From: Gemmatimonadetes bacterium bin94
GTDB taxonomy: Bacteria; Gemmatimonadota; Gemmatimonadetes; Longimicrobiales; Gaopeijiaceae
NCBI GenBank assembly: GCA_002238865.1
Contig: MPNE01000008.1
Location: 62,001-126,000, forward strand
Length of the DNA: 64,000 nt
Direction of reading: 5' to 3'
Below the pieces are notes generated by a model. It did no database searches. It saw only the letters and a list, made by a program, of their open reading frames with translations, and was not told where the DNA came from. Every line of letters starts with the position of its first letter. The stretch's first letter is position 1. A program made the translations under genes and the position numbers. Positions 62,142 to 64,000 of this stretch are shown one piece after another.

Positions 62142-63314
62142 ATGGCGGAACAGGGCAAGATGTTGTGGCAGAACCGGCGGGACTTTCTGAAGACGTCCGC
62201 TGCGGCGGCGGGGGCCCTCGGTCTCGGCTTCGGCTGCGGCCCTTACGGAGATGCAGGCGGCGACGACCCGGCGCCCATGTCCATTCTGGTCCTGGGCGGA
62301 ACCGCGTTCATCGGCCCGCACACGGTGCGGTACGCGGTTTCGCGAGGCCACACGGTCACCCTCTTCAACCGGGGACGAACCAACACTCACCTCTTCCCCG
62401 ATCTGGAGAAGCTCGTCGGTGACCGTGACGGCGACCTGGCCGCCCTGGAAGGCCGCCGCTGGGACGCGGTGATCGACAATTCGGGCTTTGTCCCGAGGCT
62501 TGTGCGTGACTCGGCGACGCTCCTCGCCGATTCGGGACGATACCTGTTCGTTTCGTCCATCTCGGCCTACAAGGATCTCACGCCACACGGAATCACCGAG
62601 GACTACGAAGTGGGCCGGATCGAGGATCCCACCGTCGAGGAGGTCACCGGCCTCACATACGGCCCCCTCAAGGCCCTCTGCGAGGAAGCGGTGCAGGAGA
62701 TTTTCGGCGAGCGCGCCAACATCGTGCGGCCCGGCTACATCGTCGGCCCCGGGGACAACAGCGACCGGTGGACGTACTGGCCCGTCCGGGTAGCGGCCGG
62801 CGGCGACATGGCAGTGCCCGGCACTCCCGAAGATCCGGTCCAGTTCATCGATGCGCGCGACCTGGGAGCATGGATGGTTCGCATGCTGGAAGACGAGGTC
62901 GGCGGTGTCTTCAACGGCGTGGGACCCGCGGAACCCGTGGACATGCGCCAGATGCTGGAGGCGTGCCGCGACGTGAGCGGGTCCGACACCGCCTTCCACT
63001 GGATCGATGCGGAGTTTATCGAGGAGCAGGGGGCCGTGTACCCGATCTGGAACACCACGACCGGCGATTGGGGCGGCGCCCACCTGGTGGACGTTTCCCG
63101 CCAGCTCGAAACCGGCTACACAAGCCGTCCGATCACCGAGACCATCCGCGACACGTTGGAATGGTGGAACGGGCTGAGCGAGGATGACCGGCCAGGAGGC
63201 GTGATGCGCAGCGGACTCCGCAAGCCGCCGGATCTCGCGTTCGCGCCGGCCACGATGGAGGCGATGATGGAAGTTGAAGCGGCGTTGCTGGAGGCGTGGG
63301 CCGCACGCGGCTAG
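62142..63314 (+). CDS. NAD-dependent epimerase/dehydratase-like protein with Tat/lipoprotein signal
   Basis: NRRDFLKTSAAAAGALGLGFGCGP; SILVLGGTAFIGPHTVRYAVSRGHTVTLFNRG; LFVSSISAYKD. Confidence 0.83.
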   Translation: MAEQGKMLWQNRRDFLKTSAAAAGALGLGFGCGPYGDAGGDDPAPMSILVLGGTAFIGPHTVRYAVSRGHTVTLFNRGRTNTHLFPDLEKLVGDRDGDLAALEGRRWDAVIDNSGFVPRLVRDSATLLADSGRYLFVSSISAYKDLTPHGITEDYEVGRIEDPTVEEVTGLTYGPLKALCEEAVQEIFGERANIVRPGYIVGPGDNSDRWTYWPVRVAAGGDMAVPGTPEDPVQFIDARDLGAWMVRMLEDEVGGVFNGVGPAEPVDMRQMLEACRDVSGSDTAFHWIDAEFIEEQGAVYPIWNTTTGDWGGAHLVDVSRQLETGYTSRPITETIRDTLEWWNGLSEDDRPGGVMRSGLRKPPDLAFAPATMEAMMEVEAALLEAWAARG

Positions 63315-63337
63315 GGACAAGGGGAAGCGAAAGGGTC

Positions 63338-63700
63338 ATGGCAATTCAGATCGACTGGTCGCGTAACAACGGTGTTCTCATCGCGAGGCCGCAGGGGCGC
63401 ATCTTCAGTTCCAACTCAATGGATTGGCAAAGCGCTCTCGAACGCGGCTCCGAGCCAGAGGACAAGGCGATGGTCGTCGATTTCGCTCAGGTTCCTTATC
63501 TGAGCAGCGCCGGCCTCCGGGTCCTGCTGACGCTCGCGAAACAATTCACGGGAGCCGGTCACGCATTCGGGATCTGCCAACTCACCCGCAAGGTCCGGAA
63601 GGTCGTCGACGCCAGTGGCTTCGACAGGGTGGTCTCCGTGTACGAATCCGAAGCCGAGGCGGTCGCCGCGATCACAGGAGCCGACGGCGACGGCTCCTGA
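63338..63700 (+). CDS. STAS-domain anti-sigma factor antagonist
   Basis: VVDFAQVPYLSSAGLRVLLTLAKQ; Ser in the SSAGLR phosphosite context. Confidence 0.87.
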   Translation: MAIQIDWSRNNGVLIARPQGRIFSSNSMDWQSALERGSEPEDKAMVVDFAQVPYLSSAGLRVLLTLAKQFTGAGHAFGICQLTRKVRKVVDASGFDRVVSVYESEAEAVAAITGADGDGS

Positions 63701-63733
63701 CCGGACAGCGCCGGACAGCGACCCCCGGCAGGC

Positions 63734-64000
63734 TTACACGGGATCCTGGCCACCGGGCTGCACAACCTCGCCGCCGCTGGCCGCCTTCCAGGCGTCGTAG
63801 CGCATCCTGAGCGTCTTCACCGGATTCGCGTTCTCGCCCTCCTGGATGTTCTCGTCGGTAACATCGATGTAGAGCGAGTATTCGCCGTCGTTGAACGACT
63901 CTCCTTCGGGGTCGTCGGACTCTGCGACGAGGATGTAGGCGACAAACGATGTCTTCCCGTCGCAGGGCACGTGGTCGAGCACCGGTTCCGATTCGCAGGT
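63734..64000 (-). CDS. Unknown protein, C-terminal fragment (open to right edge)
   Basis: Reading continues upstream of the listed GTG to the window edge (TCESEPVLDHVPCDGK...); stop TAA at 63734. Confidence 0.5.
   Translation of the reverse strand, partial: TCESEPVLDHVPCDGKTSFVAYILVAESDDPEGESFNDGEYSLYIDVTDENIQEGENANPVKTLRMRYDAWKAASGGEVVQPGGQDPV

Overview
This high-GC, roughly 64 kb bacterial window looks like Gemmatimonadota-type accessory/catabolic DNA (lineage is inference). It is dense with exported Sec/Tat enzymes, SusC/SusD-like outer-membrane proteins, sulfatases and peptidases. No rRNA, tRNA, CRISPR array or transposase was recognised. Main blocks: (i) M16 peptidase pair with a VPS10/BNR-like protein, and an octaheme TPR cytochrome; (ii) an L-arabinose locus with two Cys-type sulfatases, two GH127 (DUF1680)-like proteins, AraA, aldose 1-epimerase, SSS transporter, AraB, AraD and a HAD phosphatase; (iii) a DUF5695-like pair bracketing a TPR/HExxH protein and a proline-racemase-superfamily enzyme, followed by two small HEFAH metalloprotease-like proteins and an FG-GAP/UnbV protein; (iv) a SusC/SusD pair; (v) a putative methylated-onium/C1 module: gamma-butyrobetaine-dioxygenase-like (TmpA-like) enzyme, short MetF-like protein and DmdA/GcvT-like demethylase. 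This module lies between a degraded ychF copy and an intact ychF. A collapsed dioxygenase::MetF remnant lies about 22 kb away beside an HD-domain (TmpB/PhnZ-like) oxygenase gene. Blocks (v) plus the HD gene and remnant are the most interesting content: a possible trimethylammonio-phosphonate/betaine oxidation-demethylation pathway with a readable duplication/decay history. All assignments are from reading the translations; no searches were run.
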